From the NCBI GenBank assembly GCA_015472025.1, contig BNHL01000001.1:2205501-2269500 (forward strand): 64,000 nucleotides of DNA. Direction: 5' to 3'. This DNA is from Cytophagales bacterium WSM2-2 (lineage in GTDB: Bacteria > Bacteroidota > Bacteroidia > Cytophagales > Cyclobacteriaceae). This document shows, piece by piece, positions 1 through 7,401 of this stretch. Position 1 is the first letter of the stretch, and each line of letters opens with the position of its first letter. A program made the position numbers and the translations under genes. The notes below the pieces were generated by a model. That model was not told where the DNA came from, did not search any database, and saw nothing but the letters and a program-made list of their open reading frames with translations.

Positions 1-1866
1 CTGTGGAGGATATTTGTACCGGTGCGTTTGGTTTCTCTCTTTGCCCTCCTTGGGAAGCACAGAGATAAACTCGAGTCCTGCGATTGCCTTTCGCTCATCC
101 AATAAATCTTCATGCTCCAGTTCATGTACGCGATAGAATTCCCACCACGCACTTTTGTCTTCTCTTCTGAAATATTCTATTTGATGAGCGAGCAACCACT
201 TAACCTTCTGCTCTTCGGTCCAGGTAAGTTGATCTTCAGGCAGTTTTTCTGTTAAAGCTTTGAACAAAGCTTGCGACCGGGTGTCAAGCTCCAAAACATT
301 TTCACTGGCTTCGCCTGTTTTTAATTCTGGCCGCTGAAACTCTTTCCCCGATTGCGAAAGTTCAGCCCGCAGATTCTCAAGCCAGAGATGAAGTGACTCA
401 GTGGCCAGGCAGTCATCTTCATTATATCCCTCTACAAACTGAATAGTTTCTTTTGGAAGGGATTTGAAGTCATGGAGTTCAAGTGCAATTTCCACTGCTT
501 TCCTGGCTACACTTGCATCATGCAAGTCTACCTTACGGGTGTATTTCGTAAATCGCTCAAGCTCTTTTAAAGAATAGCTTTCGACACCGGCAAGCAATGC
601 CTCTTTGAATACGGAATGCAGATCAATGAATCTTTCGGCACGAAGCAAGTCATCTACTTCGGTTTCAAACATTGCATGTACCCGGGCGAGGCGTTTAACT
701 GCGGTGGGTTCGTATGGAGCGAAGTGATAGATATACATTTTAGGGAACCGCCTCCACTGTTGCGAGATGAATTTCATGAATTGCCCAAACGCCTTTCTTT
801 CTTCAACTCGCGTTGCTGACCAGAGTTTTTCATAAATCAATTTGCCTTTTTCGCGGTAAGCATATCCAAGAACATATTCGAGTCCGCCATCTTCATAGTA
901 AGCATCGCCCTCAATATCAAAATAAACGTCTCCTTCACTTAACTCCGGAAGCCGGTTAAATCCACGACCCGGTTCAATAGGAAGAACTTCGTACAACAAT
1001 TTATTTTGGTGCCGTCCATCCAACTGAATCTTTGCCTGCGACTGCTTTTTTTTAAATGTCTCTTTGTTTCCGCGTTCGGGCTTTTCAAGCTTACTGGTCT
1101 TCGCAAACTGTTCCAGCGTTTGAATTTTTTGCCGTTGAAGCTCTACAATATGCAACGACCGGATGCCAGCCACTAAAGAGAGATGGTCGTCAGTATGTCG
1201 TTTTTTATCACACACTTGCCACCATCGGCATATATTGCAATGTTCAACGGGATCAGGATAGGTATTCTGTTCGCCCTTCGAAATTGTTTGCTCAAGTTTT
1301 TTCTTGACGAGTCTGTAGTAAGCCTGGAATTCCGTGAACTGATATTCTTCGGTAGGGAAATTTTCACCCGGTTTTACTACGTACATTTTTTCAGGCGCTG
1401 CTCCCTGCAGATCGGAAAGTAAATCGGTGTACAAACAAAGCTGAAGGATTGTACTGGCTTTAGTATTCTGTGACAGTTTGGTATCCTGAATTTCATACGA
1501 CCAGTTGCCAAGTTTACTTTCTCTATCAACTTTAAGTAGAATGTCAGCAATGCCACCCCATGGACCATCTTCAAATTGCGCCTGCACAATTACGTCAGCA
1601 CCTTGCTTCATAGCATCGAGAGTATCCGTTGCTGACTTCCCTTTCAGATCAATAACTTTTATCCCTTTCTCAGATAAATGCTTTACATAGGCCGCCTCAT
1701 GATCCTGGCCTCTCTTAATTAAGACATCGAGAGAGGGATCACGATAGCTGGGTCTCCCGATCTCCTTTAACGCAACCTTGCGTTCTAATTGCGTTAGGTG
1801 CTGACAACTCAGATGATTAGAAAGATCGGAAGCAGCAAGATGGAGTTGGTCAGCAATCAATTTCAT
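1..1866 (-). CDS. RecB-like nuclease / DEDD exonuclease / helicase protein (TM0106-type), 5' part only
   Basis: The gene starts at ATG 1866 and stays open for 622 codons to the window edge, so the C-terminus is missing. Seen: an N-terminal PD-(D/E)XK domain with D108 in GGIADIL, D128-T-K130 and a QxxxY motif (Q142, Y146). C21 plus a C-x2-C-x5-C cluster (C210, C213, C219) matches the four-cysteine Fe-S arrangement of Cas4/AddB nucleases. A second domain follows with FDIEG (about 316-320) and YNxDDxLAT (about 481-489), as in DEDD-type 3'-5' exonucleases. In the family this is followed by a superfamily I helicase, which should lie outside the window (inferred). Likely role: DNA or RNA end processing or repair. 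It is divergent from the gene at 2023. Family call fairly sure, biological role not. Confidence 0.8.
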   Translation of the reverse strand, partial: MKLIADQLHLAASDLSNHLSCQHLTQLERKVALKEIGRPSYRDPSLDVLIKRGQDHEAAYVKHLSEKGIKVIDLKGKSATDTLDAMKQGADVIVQAQFEDGPWGGIADILLKVDRESKLGNWSYEIQDTKLSQNTKASTILQLCLYTDLLSDLQGAAPEKMYVVKPGENFPTEEYQFTEFQAYYRLVKKKLEQTISKGEQNTYPDPVEHCNICRWWQVCDKKRHTDDHLSLVAGIRSLHIVELQRQKIQTLEQFAKTSKLEKPERGNKETFKKKQSQAKIQLDGRHQNKLLYEVLPIEPGRGFNRLPELSEGDVYFDIEGDAYYEDGGLEYVLGYAYREKGKLIYEKLWSATRVEERKAFGQFMKFISQQWRRFPKMYIYHFAPYEPTAVKRLARVHAMFETEVDDLLRAERFIDLHSVFKEALLAGVESYSLKELERFTKYTRKVDLHDASVARKAVEIALELHDFKSLPKETIQFVEGYNEDDCLATESLHLWLENLRAELSQSGKEFQRPELKTGEASENVLELDTRSQALFKALTEKLPEDQLTWTEEQKVKWLLAHQIEYFRREDKSAWWEFYRVHELEHEDLLDERKAIAGLEFISVLPKEGKERNQTHRYKYPPQ

Positions 1867-2022
1867 AGAATAAAAATAAGAAGCTTCAGGTCTATTTAAT
1901 TATTTCATCGCCATTAAAGCATTTCAACAAATTTGCAATCTTAAATTTCTAATCTCTAATTTTAGATCCAAAAGAGATTCGCAACGGACTCAATTCGTTA
2001 ACCCTTTCAAATTTCTTCGAAA

Positions 2023-2472
2023 ATGATTTCAAAATATCTTTTGTTCATCGCGTTGATTGCATCACAGGTAATCAATGCTCAAGAGCCGGAAAAAACAGTA
2101 GTCGGTAAGATCGGGTCAGGACTTTTTTTTAGCGCCGAACTGTCTTACCGCATTACCGACAACGATACAATATGCAGTCTCCGCTACCGGAATTATGAAT
2201 ATCAGAGCAATCAGACCCAGGATATCAGGGAGATCACGTTCAGCAATAAGGGCAATGCGATGGAACAGTTTTATCAACTGATCGAAACCGTTTTCAAAAA
2301 AGAGAATCGGAAAAATCCGGATTACAAAGTCGTGGCAAAACTGAATACCCAGGACGTGGTTATTAAACCCTATATACAGTACGGCACTACTAGCGCAAAT
2401 GTAGCCCAGCCCAAAGGTTATTTTGTAATTGATGAAAAGCGCCTCGACAAGCTTTTTGCTAAGGGGAAATAG
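2023..2472 (+). CDS. Small exported protein of unknown function
   Basis: 149 residues beginning with a clear signal peptide (MISKYLLFIALIASQVINAQ) that ends in the Ala-Gln site common in Bacteroidota exported proteins. The mature part is mixed alpha/beta and charged, with no lipobox cysteine, no T9SS tail and no motif I recognise. The start is fixed by the signal peptide. It is divergent from the nuclease-helicase gene across about 155 bp, and 56 bp upstream of another small gene on the same strand. Probably periplasmic. No function assigned. Confidence 0.65.
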   Translation: MISKYLLFIALIASQVINAQEPEKTVVGKIGSGLFFSAELSYRITDNDTICSLRYRNYEYQSNQTQDIREITFSNKGNAMEQFYQLIETVFKKENRKNPDYKVVAKLNTQDVVIKPYIQYGTTSANVAQPKGYFVIDEKRLDKLFAKGK

Positions 2473-2528
2473 GTTAGGTCAGATAATTGGAAGTCGGATC
2501 AGAATGAGCATGCTTACTAATTTAATGG

Positions 2529-2879
2529 ATGAGAAAAGAACTGGCTGCTGAAAAAGGAAATCGAAAAAAGTTCAGGGCGATATTTTCGCGTATCGGCAAA
2601 AAAAAGAATTACAAGGGCTACAGCGAGGATACAATCCTGTTAAAGAATATTGTTGACCTGGAAACTAATAAAGTGATGACCGATCATGTTTGGTTCAGTT
2701 TTACCAAAGGATTTGAACAAGCCTCGCTCAAAGAAGGTGATTCGTTGGAGTTTGAAGCCCGCATAAAAGAGTATCGCAAAGGATACGTGAACAAAAGTTA
2801 TAAAATCAACAATAGTTCAACCGACTATAAGTTGAGCCATCCCACCAAAATCAAGAAAATCAAGAATCTAATTTCATAG
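2529..2879 (+). CDS. Small basic protein, possible OB-fold nucleic-acid binder
   Basis: 116 residues, lysine-rich, without a signal peptide, so cytoplasmic. The central part reads as alternating strands (DTILLKNIVDLETNKV, then TDHVWFSFTKGFE, then GDSLEFEARIKEYRKGYV). This pattern, with a conserved-looking WF-x-TKGF segment and basic flanks, resembles small OB-fold proteins. I do not recognise a named family. Two ATGs lie at the 5' end in different frames (2525 and 2529); only the 2529 frame is open. No Shine-Dalgarno sequence is seen. Its position near the nuclease-helicase gene is suggestive but the two are not co-transcribed. Confidence 0.6.
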   Translation: MRKELAAEKGNRKKFRAIFSRIGKKKNYKGYSEDTILLKNIVDLETNKVMTDHVWFSFTKGFEQASLKEGDSLEFEARIKEYRKGYVNKSYKINNSSTDYKLSHPTKIKKIKNLIS

Positions 2880-2942
2880 GGATTTCGAAACATCGGCATA
2901 TTTTGGAAATTCTCTTACCTGTTGGTATAAAGGAGTGACGGA

Positions 2943-3104
2943 ATGAAAACTGGCGGAATGTTGGAATACCAAAAAGTAGACACTCATTATGAAGCGTTCC
3001 GAGTAGAGGTGGGTTATGGAGAACTGAATCTTACCCACATAAATGGGGGTTGTTTTACCCCCATATTCAGGGGTATCTTGTTAAAAATTAAATTATTGGC
3101 GTGA
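2943..3104 (+). CDS. Possible 53-residue upstream ORF overlapping the response regulator start
   Basis: An open frame starts at ATG 2943 and ends in TGA 3102-3104. The stop overlaps the GTG start of the response regulator (3101) in a GTGA arrangement that often signals translational coupling. The peptide has no signal sequence and no recognised domain, and a perfect inverted repeat (3043-3064) lies inside it. It could be a real leader or coupling ORF, or a chance frame in a promoter region; nothing but the overlap supports it. Confidence 0.2.
   Translation: MKTGGMLEYQKVDTHYEAFRVEVGYGELNLTHINGGCFTPIFRGILLKIKLLA
3043..3064. promoter_or_regulatory. Inverted repeat upstream of the response regulator (possible operator)
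   Basis: ATGGGGGT (3043-3050), six spacer bases, then ACCCCCAT (3057-3064): a perfect 8-bp dyad. It is flanked by further GC-rich half-sites, TACCC near 3032 and GGGGTA near 3070. The dyad ends about 36 bp before the GTG start at 3101. No T-run follows, so a terminator is unlikely. It may be an operator bound by the NarL-type product itself, or an RNA hairpin; neither is shown. Confidence 0.4.
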
Positions 3105-3733
3105 AAAAGACGGTGCAGGCTTTAGTAGTCGATGACTACAAAGCAGTTTGTGAAGGGCTTGCGGCACTTGTAGAAAAAACCGGATTGTTTGACAAGGTGT
3201 TTGTCGCTTTTACTGGCGAGCAGGCACTCGAAATACTCAAGACGAAATGGATTCACCTGGCCATGGTCGATGCACGAATGCCCGGCCTGAGCGGGATAGA
3301 CCTCATCAAACTTAAACACAAAATGTACCCTTCACTCAAAGTGGTTGCTATGACCAGCTTTGATGAGGAAGCTACACTTAAAGAGATTTGGTTGGCCAAA
3401 GTCAATGGCATCCTATTGAAGAGAAGCACTGATGCAAACGAGATCAAGGAATGTTTGCAACAGGTGTCTGAAGGTGAGCGATATTTCTCTCATGAAATAC
3501 GCGATATGATCCGGGGCTTCAACCCGATCGATGAGGCAACACCCTCTTTAACTACCCGCGAAAAGGAAATACTGCGCCTCGTTTGCGTTGGCAACTCAAC
3601 AAAAGAAATAGCCGCCCACTACAAGCTGAGTGTCTCTACAGTGGAGGATTACCGGAAGGAGATGCTCCGAAAAACGAAATCAAAAAATACACCCGAGCTG
3701 GTTGCCTACGCCCATCGCAATGGCCTGGTTTAA
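3101..3733 (+). CDS. NarL/LuxR-family response regulator
   Basis: 210 residues. The receiver domain (about 5-120) shows the acidic pair D11-D12, phospho-acceptor D57 in MVDARMPG, the Thr of MTSFDE and the Lys of LLKRS. A LuxR-type helix-turn-helix (about 147-207) contains LTTREKEILRLV and STKEIAAHYKLSVSTVEDY. It is a DNA-binding transcription regulator activated by phosphorylation. The start is GTG 3101, set by the usual distance to the DD pair; there is no Shine-Dalgarno sequence. The gene is tail to tail with a NarX-type kinase and overlaps its stop, which makes that kinase the obvious partner (inferred). The target genes are not indicated. Confidence 0.93.
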   Translation: MKKTVQALVVDDYKAVCEGLAALVEKTGLFDKVFVAFTGEQALEILKTKWIHLAMVDARMPGLSGIDLIKLKHKMYPSLKVVAMTSFDEEATLKEIWLAKVNGILLKRSTDANEIKECLQQVSEGERYFSHEIRDMIRGFNPIDEATPSLTTREKEILRLVCVGNSTKEIAAHYKLSVSTVEDYRKEMLRKTKSKNTPELVAYAHRNGLV

Positions 3734-4527
3734 GATGCCGGCCTGGGGTAAGTAATGATTACTGTGGCGTGGAAATTCCCAAGCCGGTTGAAATTGTGAA
3801 ATGTGGCCCCGATTTTTGTGCAACGCTCTTTCATTGAGCCAAGCCCGACATTAGGCCCTTTCGACTTCAGAAACCCAACGCCATCGTTCGAGACTTCAAT
3901 TTTCAAGTCGACATTCCAGGTAATTAATATTTTGATCTTGTGACCTGCCGAGTGTTTGATGGCGTTTTGTACTGCCTCCTGCACCAATAAGTACAATTCC
4001 TTCTTTACGTGGGTGGGCAGGTAAAATGATTTTTCTTTATCAGTTATATTCAGATCAAACTTGATGGAGGTGATCAATTTAAGTTTGTCGACCATCTCGG
4101 AAAGAAGTTCATTGAAGTCGCTGTTTTCAACGTGTGGCTGCACCAGGTTCCGGATCACATACCTCAAATCACGCATCGCATTTCCGATCTCGTTGTTCAG
4201 CAGGTTGATTTCTTTTTCAACTTCAGGCTGAAGCACGTAATAAAGCAATTGTTCAAGCCTTAGGCGTACAGCTACCAGGCGTTGAACGATGTCGTCATGA
4301 AGCTCGTGGGCAATTCGTTCGCGCTCGTTCTTCAGTACATCGGATGCACCAAGAAATTGATCTTCCTGTTTTCTAATGATCTCGTCAAGTTCTTTTTCTA
4401 CCTCGGCATACTGTTGACGGAGATGCATATTGTGCTGCCTTACTTTGCGCGCATTTGAAAAATAGCGTGCAGAGAAGACTATAGCAATAACGCTGACGCA
4501 AACAAAAATCGTGACAACGACAACCAT
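3730..4527 (-). CDS. NarX/HisKA_3-type sensor histidine kinase
   Basis: 265 residues. One N-terminal transmembrane helix (about 1-20) is followed by a coiled-coil linker (about 30-70), the HisKA_3 dimerisation box with ERIAHELHDDIVQRL (phospho-His H77) and a HATPase_c domain with EAVQNAIKHS and a SNDGVGF glycine loop. There is no extracellular sensor domain, so the signal is probably read at the membrane, in the cytoplasm or through a partner. Its stop (TAA complement of 3730-3732) overlaps the stop of the convergent response regulator at 3731-3733. It probably phosphorylates that regulator, which is the usual HisKA_3-NarL pairing. Confidence 0.92.
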   Translation of the reverse strand: MVVVVTIFVCVSVIAIVFSARYFSNARKVRQHNMHLRQQYAEVEKELDEIIRKQEDQFLGASDVLKNERERIAHELHDDIVQRLVAVRLRLEQLLYYVLQPEVEKEINLLNNEIGNAMRDLRYVIRNLVQPHVENSDFNELLSEMVDKLKLITSIKFDLNITDKEKSFYLPTHVKKELYLLVQEAVQNAIKHSAGHKIKILITWNVDLKIEVSNDGVGFLKSKGPNVGLGSMKERCTKIGATFHNFNRLGNFHATVIITYPRPAS

Positions 4528-4586
4528 TTAGCCCAAATTAGCAGGCAGAAAGTAAACGTCAAAGATGGGACGAGCGGAAAGCGGGG

Positions 4587-5579
4587 TTAACCGCCAAACT
4601 CCCTAAATATTTTCTGAGTTTCAGTTTTTTGAAGCCTTGGGCCCCACTGCCTTACCACATGCGATGAAGCGAGGGAGGCGAGCTTGCCTGAACCCGCATA
4701 ACTATGGCCATTGGTGATGCCATAGAGGAAAGAACCGGCAAACATGTCACCGGCACCATTAGTATCTACAGCACGGGCAGGATAGGGTTCGATTGTAATG
4801 AAAGTATCGCCATCGTAAACCATTGCACCGTTAGAGCCCAGCGTCATTACGAAATGCTTGGCTACCTCTTTCAATTTTTCACGTGCTTCATTCACTGAAT
4901 TGGTTCCGGTAAAGATCATGGCCTCTTCATCATTGCAGAAGAGAAGGTCTACACTGGCACCCACCACATCGTTCATTTGCTGTGAGAAGTATTTCACCAT
5001 GCTGGGATCGGAAAACGTAAGAGCCACATTGACTTTATTCCGTTCAGCAATTTTTTTGGCTTCCTTCATTGCTTCCAATCCTTTAGGACTGGCTACGAGA
5101 TATCCTTCGAGATAGACGTATTTTGAATTGGCGATCGCTTGCTCGTCAAGGTGCTCTGTTGACAATAAAGAACTTATTCCCAGGAAAGTGTTCATGGTGC
5201 GTTCCGCATCAGGTGAAGTCATCACCAGGCAACGCCCTGTATCTCCCGCCGGACAGTTCTCGTATTTCAAATTGGTGGCAACACCATGACTACGCAAATC
5301 ATCCAGGTAGAATTTTCCAAGGTCATCCTTTGCAACCAAACACGAGTAGAACCCTTTGCCTCCGAATTGATTCAATGCAACAATAGTATTCCCTGCAGAA
5401 CCGCCTCCGGTCATTTTGCTTTTCTTCATATCAATGACTGACATCAGTTCCTGCTGGCGTTTGTGGTCCACCAACGTCATCAAGCCTTTCTCTACTTTGT
5501 TTTTTTCAAAGAAATCCAGACCAACCTCGGTAACAATATCAACAATGGCGTTTCCTACACCGAATACATCGTATTTCAT
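4587..5579 (-). CDS. PfkB-family carbohydrate/nucleoside kinase (adenosine-kinase-like)
   Basis: 330 residues of the ribokinase fold. The N-terminus has the substrate-binding GVGNAIVDI strand, then MTGGGSAGNTIVAL, and the C-terminal PfkB signature is DTNGAGDMFAGSFLYG, with the catalytic Asp in GAGD. These features and the length fit the adenosine/sugar kinase branch common in Bacteroidota, which phosphorylates a nucleoside or sugar with ATP in the cytoplasm; the exact substrate cannot be read from sequence. It lies 59 bp downstream (in minus-strand terms, upstream) of the histidine kinase and 31 bp from the transglycosylase gene, so it could be read through from the envelope block. Confidence 0.88.
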   Translation of the reverse strand: MKYDVFGVGNAIVDIVTEVGLDFFEKNKVEKGLMTLVDHKRQQELMSVIDMKKSKMTGGGSAGNTIVALNQFGGKGFYSCLVAKDDLGKFYLDDLRSHGVATNLKYENCPAGDTGRCLVMTSPDAERTMNTFLGISSLLSTEHLDEQAIANSKYVYLEGYLVASPKGLEAMKEAKKIAERNKVNVALTFSDPSMVKYFSQQMNDVVGASVDLLFCNDEEAMIFTGTNSVNEAREKLKEVAKHFVMTLGSNGAMVYDGDTFITIEPYPARAVDTNGAGDMFAGSFLYGITNGHSYAGSGKLASLASSHVVRQWGPRLQKTETQKIFREFGG

Positions 5580-5610
5580 TATTTGTAATTTGGGTTTTAA
5601 AAAAAAGGAA

Positions 5611-7035
5611 TTATCCTACAATCAATTTTTGTCCCGGCTTAAGACGGTTGCTTTTCAAATTGTTGAGGTTTTTTATTTTCTCTATGGTGATACCCGGGAG
5701 TTTTTGGGAAATATCCCACAACGTATCTCCCGGTTGAACGGTATAGGTCTTATCACTTCTACCCACCGACAATACCTGTGGTGTGGCAGGTTGCTGAGTC
5801 ACTTTGGATATACTCGGAATTACCCAGATGATCAATCGCTGCCCGATGCGGATCATGTTGCCTCGAAGGTTGTTCCACTCACGCAGGTTATTTACACTTA
5901 CTGCGAAGCGCTGGGCAATCAGGCTTAATGCATCACCGTTGCGGACGTAGTAGACACTTTGCTCGCGTCCATAAGTACCGTCACTGATTTTTTTAGCGAT
6001 TACTTCCCATTCTTTTTTTCCTGCTGCTATCGAGTCGAGAATGAACTTGCGATTCAGATCCAAAATGCTTTTCGAAGCTTTCGGCACTTTGATCACTCGC
6101 GTTTGGCCGTCATGCGGAATAGCATTTCTGCGAATAGTGGGGTTGAGTACCTGCAAGTCTTCCGTACAAGCACCTGTCAGTTTGGAGTAAGTCTCGAGGT
6201 GGAAAAAATTAGAAACTTTCAAGGTATCGTGCGGAAGAAATTCTTCGCGCAGGTCCACGCGGAGATTGTGCTCTTCCGCATAGTTCATGGCGTAAATGAT
6301 AGCGATGTACTGCGGAACATAGGATCGGGTTTCGCGGGGCAGGTAATTATAGATTTCCCAAAAGCTTTTTTTATAACCAGATCTGCGAATAGCCCAGCTC
6401 ACAGTTCCGGGACCGGAATTGTAAGCAGCTAAAGCCAGGTGCCAGTCTTTGAAAATCGAATGCAATTGAACGAGGTAACGACAAGCTGCGTCTGTAGCTT
6501 TTTCCGGATCCATCCGCTCATCAATTGACCAGCTATCACGTAGCCCGAAATAGCGCCCGGTGCCAGACATAAACTGCCAGAGGCCCACAGCCCGGGCAAC
6601 AGAGATGGCTTTGGGGTTCAGGGCCGACTCAATGATCGATAAATATTTGAGTTCATCGGGTAATCCATATTGCCTGAGCTTCTGCTCGAACAAAGGGAAA
6701 TACAAGTCCTTCTTACGAAGCATTGACCGGGTGTAATCGCGATCACGCACGGTGAAATATTCAATGAACCCGTGAACCTTCTTGTTATATGTTAAAGCGA
6801 TTGTCTGCTGCAGACAGCTGAGACGGTCAGCGATGAGATCGGGAGAATCATCGGCCGGAATAAATTCTAGCTCTGAAGGGAACCCGACCAATTCCATTTT
6901 TACGGTGTCTTTGAGTGCTACGGAATCAATCGCACTCGGAGCTTGTGCGATCACTACAGAATCCGGTTCCGGGGTTTGGGCAACTCCGGCTGTAATTATT
7001 CCACATGAAAAAATTGAGATAATTAACTTTTTCAT
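5611..7035 (-). CDS. Membrane-bound lytic murein transglycosylase with two LysM domains (MltD-like)
   Basis: 474 residues from ATG 7035. A longer frame reaches 7086, but 7035 places a normal signal peptide (MKKLIISIFSCGIITAGVAQ) at the start. The SLT domain (about 110-260) has the catalytic Glu in SIIESALNPKA (E136) and GLWQFMSGTGRYFGL. Two LysM peptidoglycan-binding repeats close the protein (about 382-425 and 431-474), each with a GDxLxxIxQ core. The enzyme cleaves glycan strands in the periplasm, giving anhydromuropeptides. Its place beside EnvC-like and TatA genes fits a wall-remodelling block. Confidence 0.92.
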   Translation of the reverse strand: MKKLIISIFSCGIITAGVAQTPEPDSVVIAQAPSAIDSVALKDTVKMELVGFPSELEFIPADDSPDLIADRLSCLQQTIALTYNKKVHGFIEYFTVRDRDYTRSMLRKKDLYFPLFEQKLRQYGLPDELKYLSIIESALNPKAISVARAVGLWQFMSGTGRYFGLRDSWSIDERMDPEKATDAACRYLVQLHSIFKDWHLALAAYNSGPGTVSWAIRRSGYKKSFWEIYNYLPRETRSYVPQYIAIIYAMNYAEEHNLRVDLREEFLPHDTLKVSNFFHLETYSKLTGACTEDLQVLNPTIRRNAIPHDGQTRVIKVPKASKSILDLNRKFILDSIAAGKKEWEVIAKKISDGTYGREQSVYYVRNGDALSLIAQRFAVSVNNLREWNNLRGNMIRIGQRLIIWVIPSISKVTQQPATPQVLSVGRSDKTYTVQPGDTLWDISQKLPGITIEKIKNLNNLKSNRLKPGQKLIVG

Positions 7036-7133
7036 TCCAGGTAGTTTAAAAAATTGAAAACCTCCAGATAGGTAAAATCCACGCAAGAATACTTCAAGGC
7101 GTGGATTTATTGATAAAACGAAGTGTGAGAAGA

Positions 7134-7352
7134 TTACTTCTCATCAATTCGTGGAACTTCTTTTCCGGCATCATCTACTTCCTTCTTCACATCTTTTACA
7201 GCATCCTTAAATTCACGGATACCTTTGCCTAATCCTTTGGCAAACTCAGGAATCTTCTTTGCTCCAAAAAAAATGAGAACGAATAAACCGATTACAAACA
7301 TCTCCGCCATTCCAGGCATCGCCCATACCAATAATGCGTTCATAACTTTCAT
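7134..7352 (-). CDS. tatA: Twin-arginine translocase subunit TatA/TatE
   Basis: 72 residues. A short periplasmic N-terminus and one transmembrane helix (about 14-30, MFVIGLFVLIFFGAKKIP) lead into an amphipathic helix with KIPEFAKGLGKGIREFKDA, then a charged tail. This is the TatA/E pattern; the F-G-x-x-K-I-P hinge is diagnostic. The protein oligomerises to form the pore for folded-protein export across the inner membrane. Its partner TatC is not in the window. It lies 49 bp from the EnvC-like gene and 98 bp from the transglycosylase start, and is probably part of the same minus-strand transcript. Confidence 0.93.
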   Translation of the reverse strand: MKVMNALLVWAMPGMAEMFVIGLFVLIFFGAKKIPEFAKGLGKGIREFKDAVKDVKKEVDDAGKEVPRIDEK

Positions 7353-7401
7353 ATTAAGAGTGTAAAATTAGAAAATAATTCGGTAATAAATAAGCCGCTT
7401 G

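Noticed and set aside
1056-1690. Several short frames on both strands inside the nuclease-helicase gene
   Set aside because: They fall within one continuous 622-codon frame whose residues match known nuclease motifs.
5416-5928. 170-codon plus-strand frame spanning the kinase and transglycosylase genes
   Set aside because: It overlaps two well-supported minus-strand genes and encodes no recognisable protein; it is a shadow frame.
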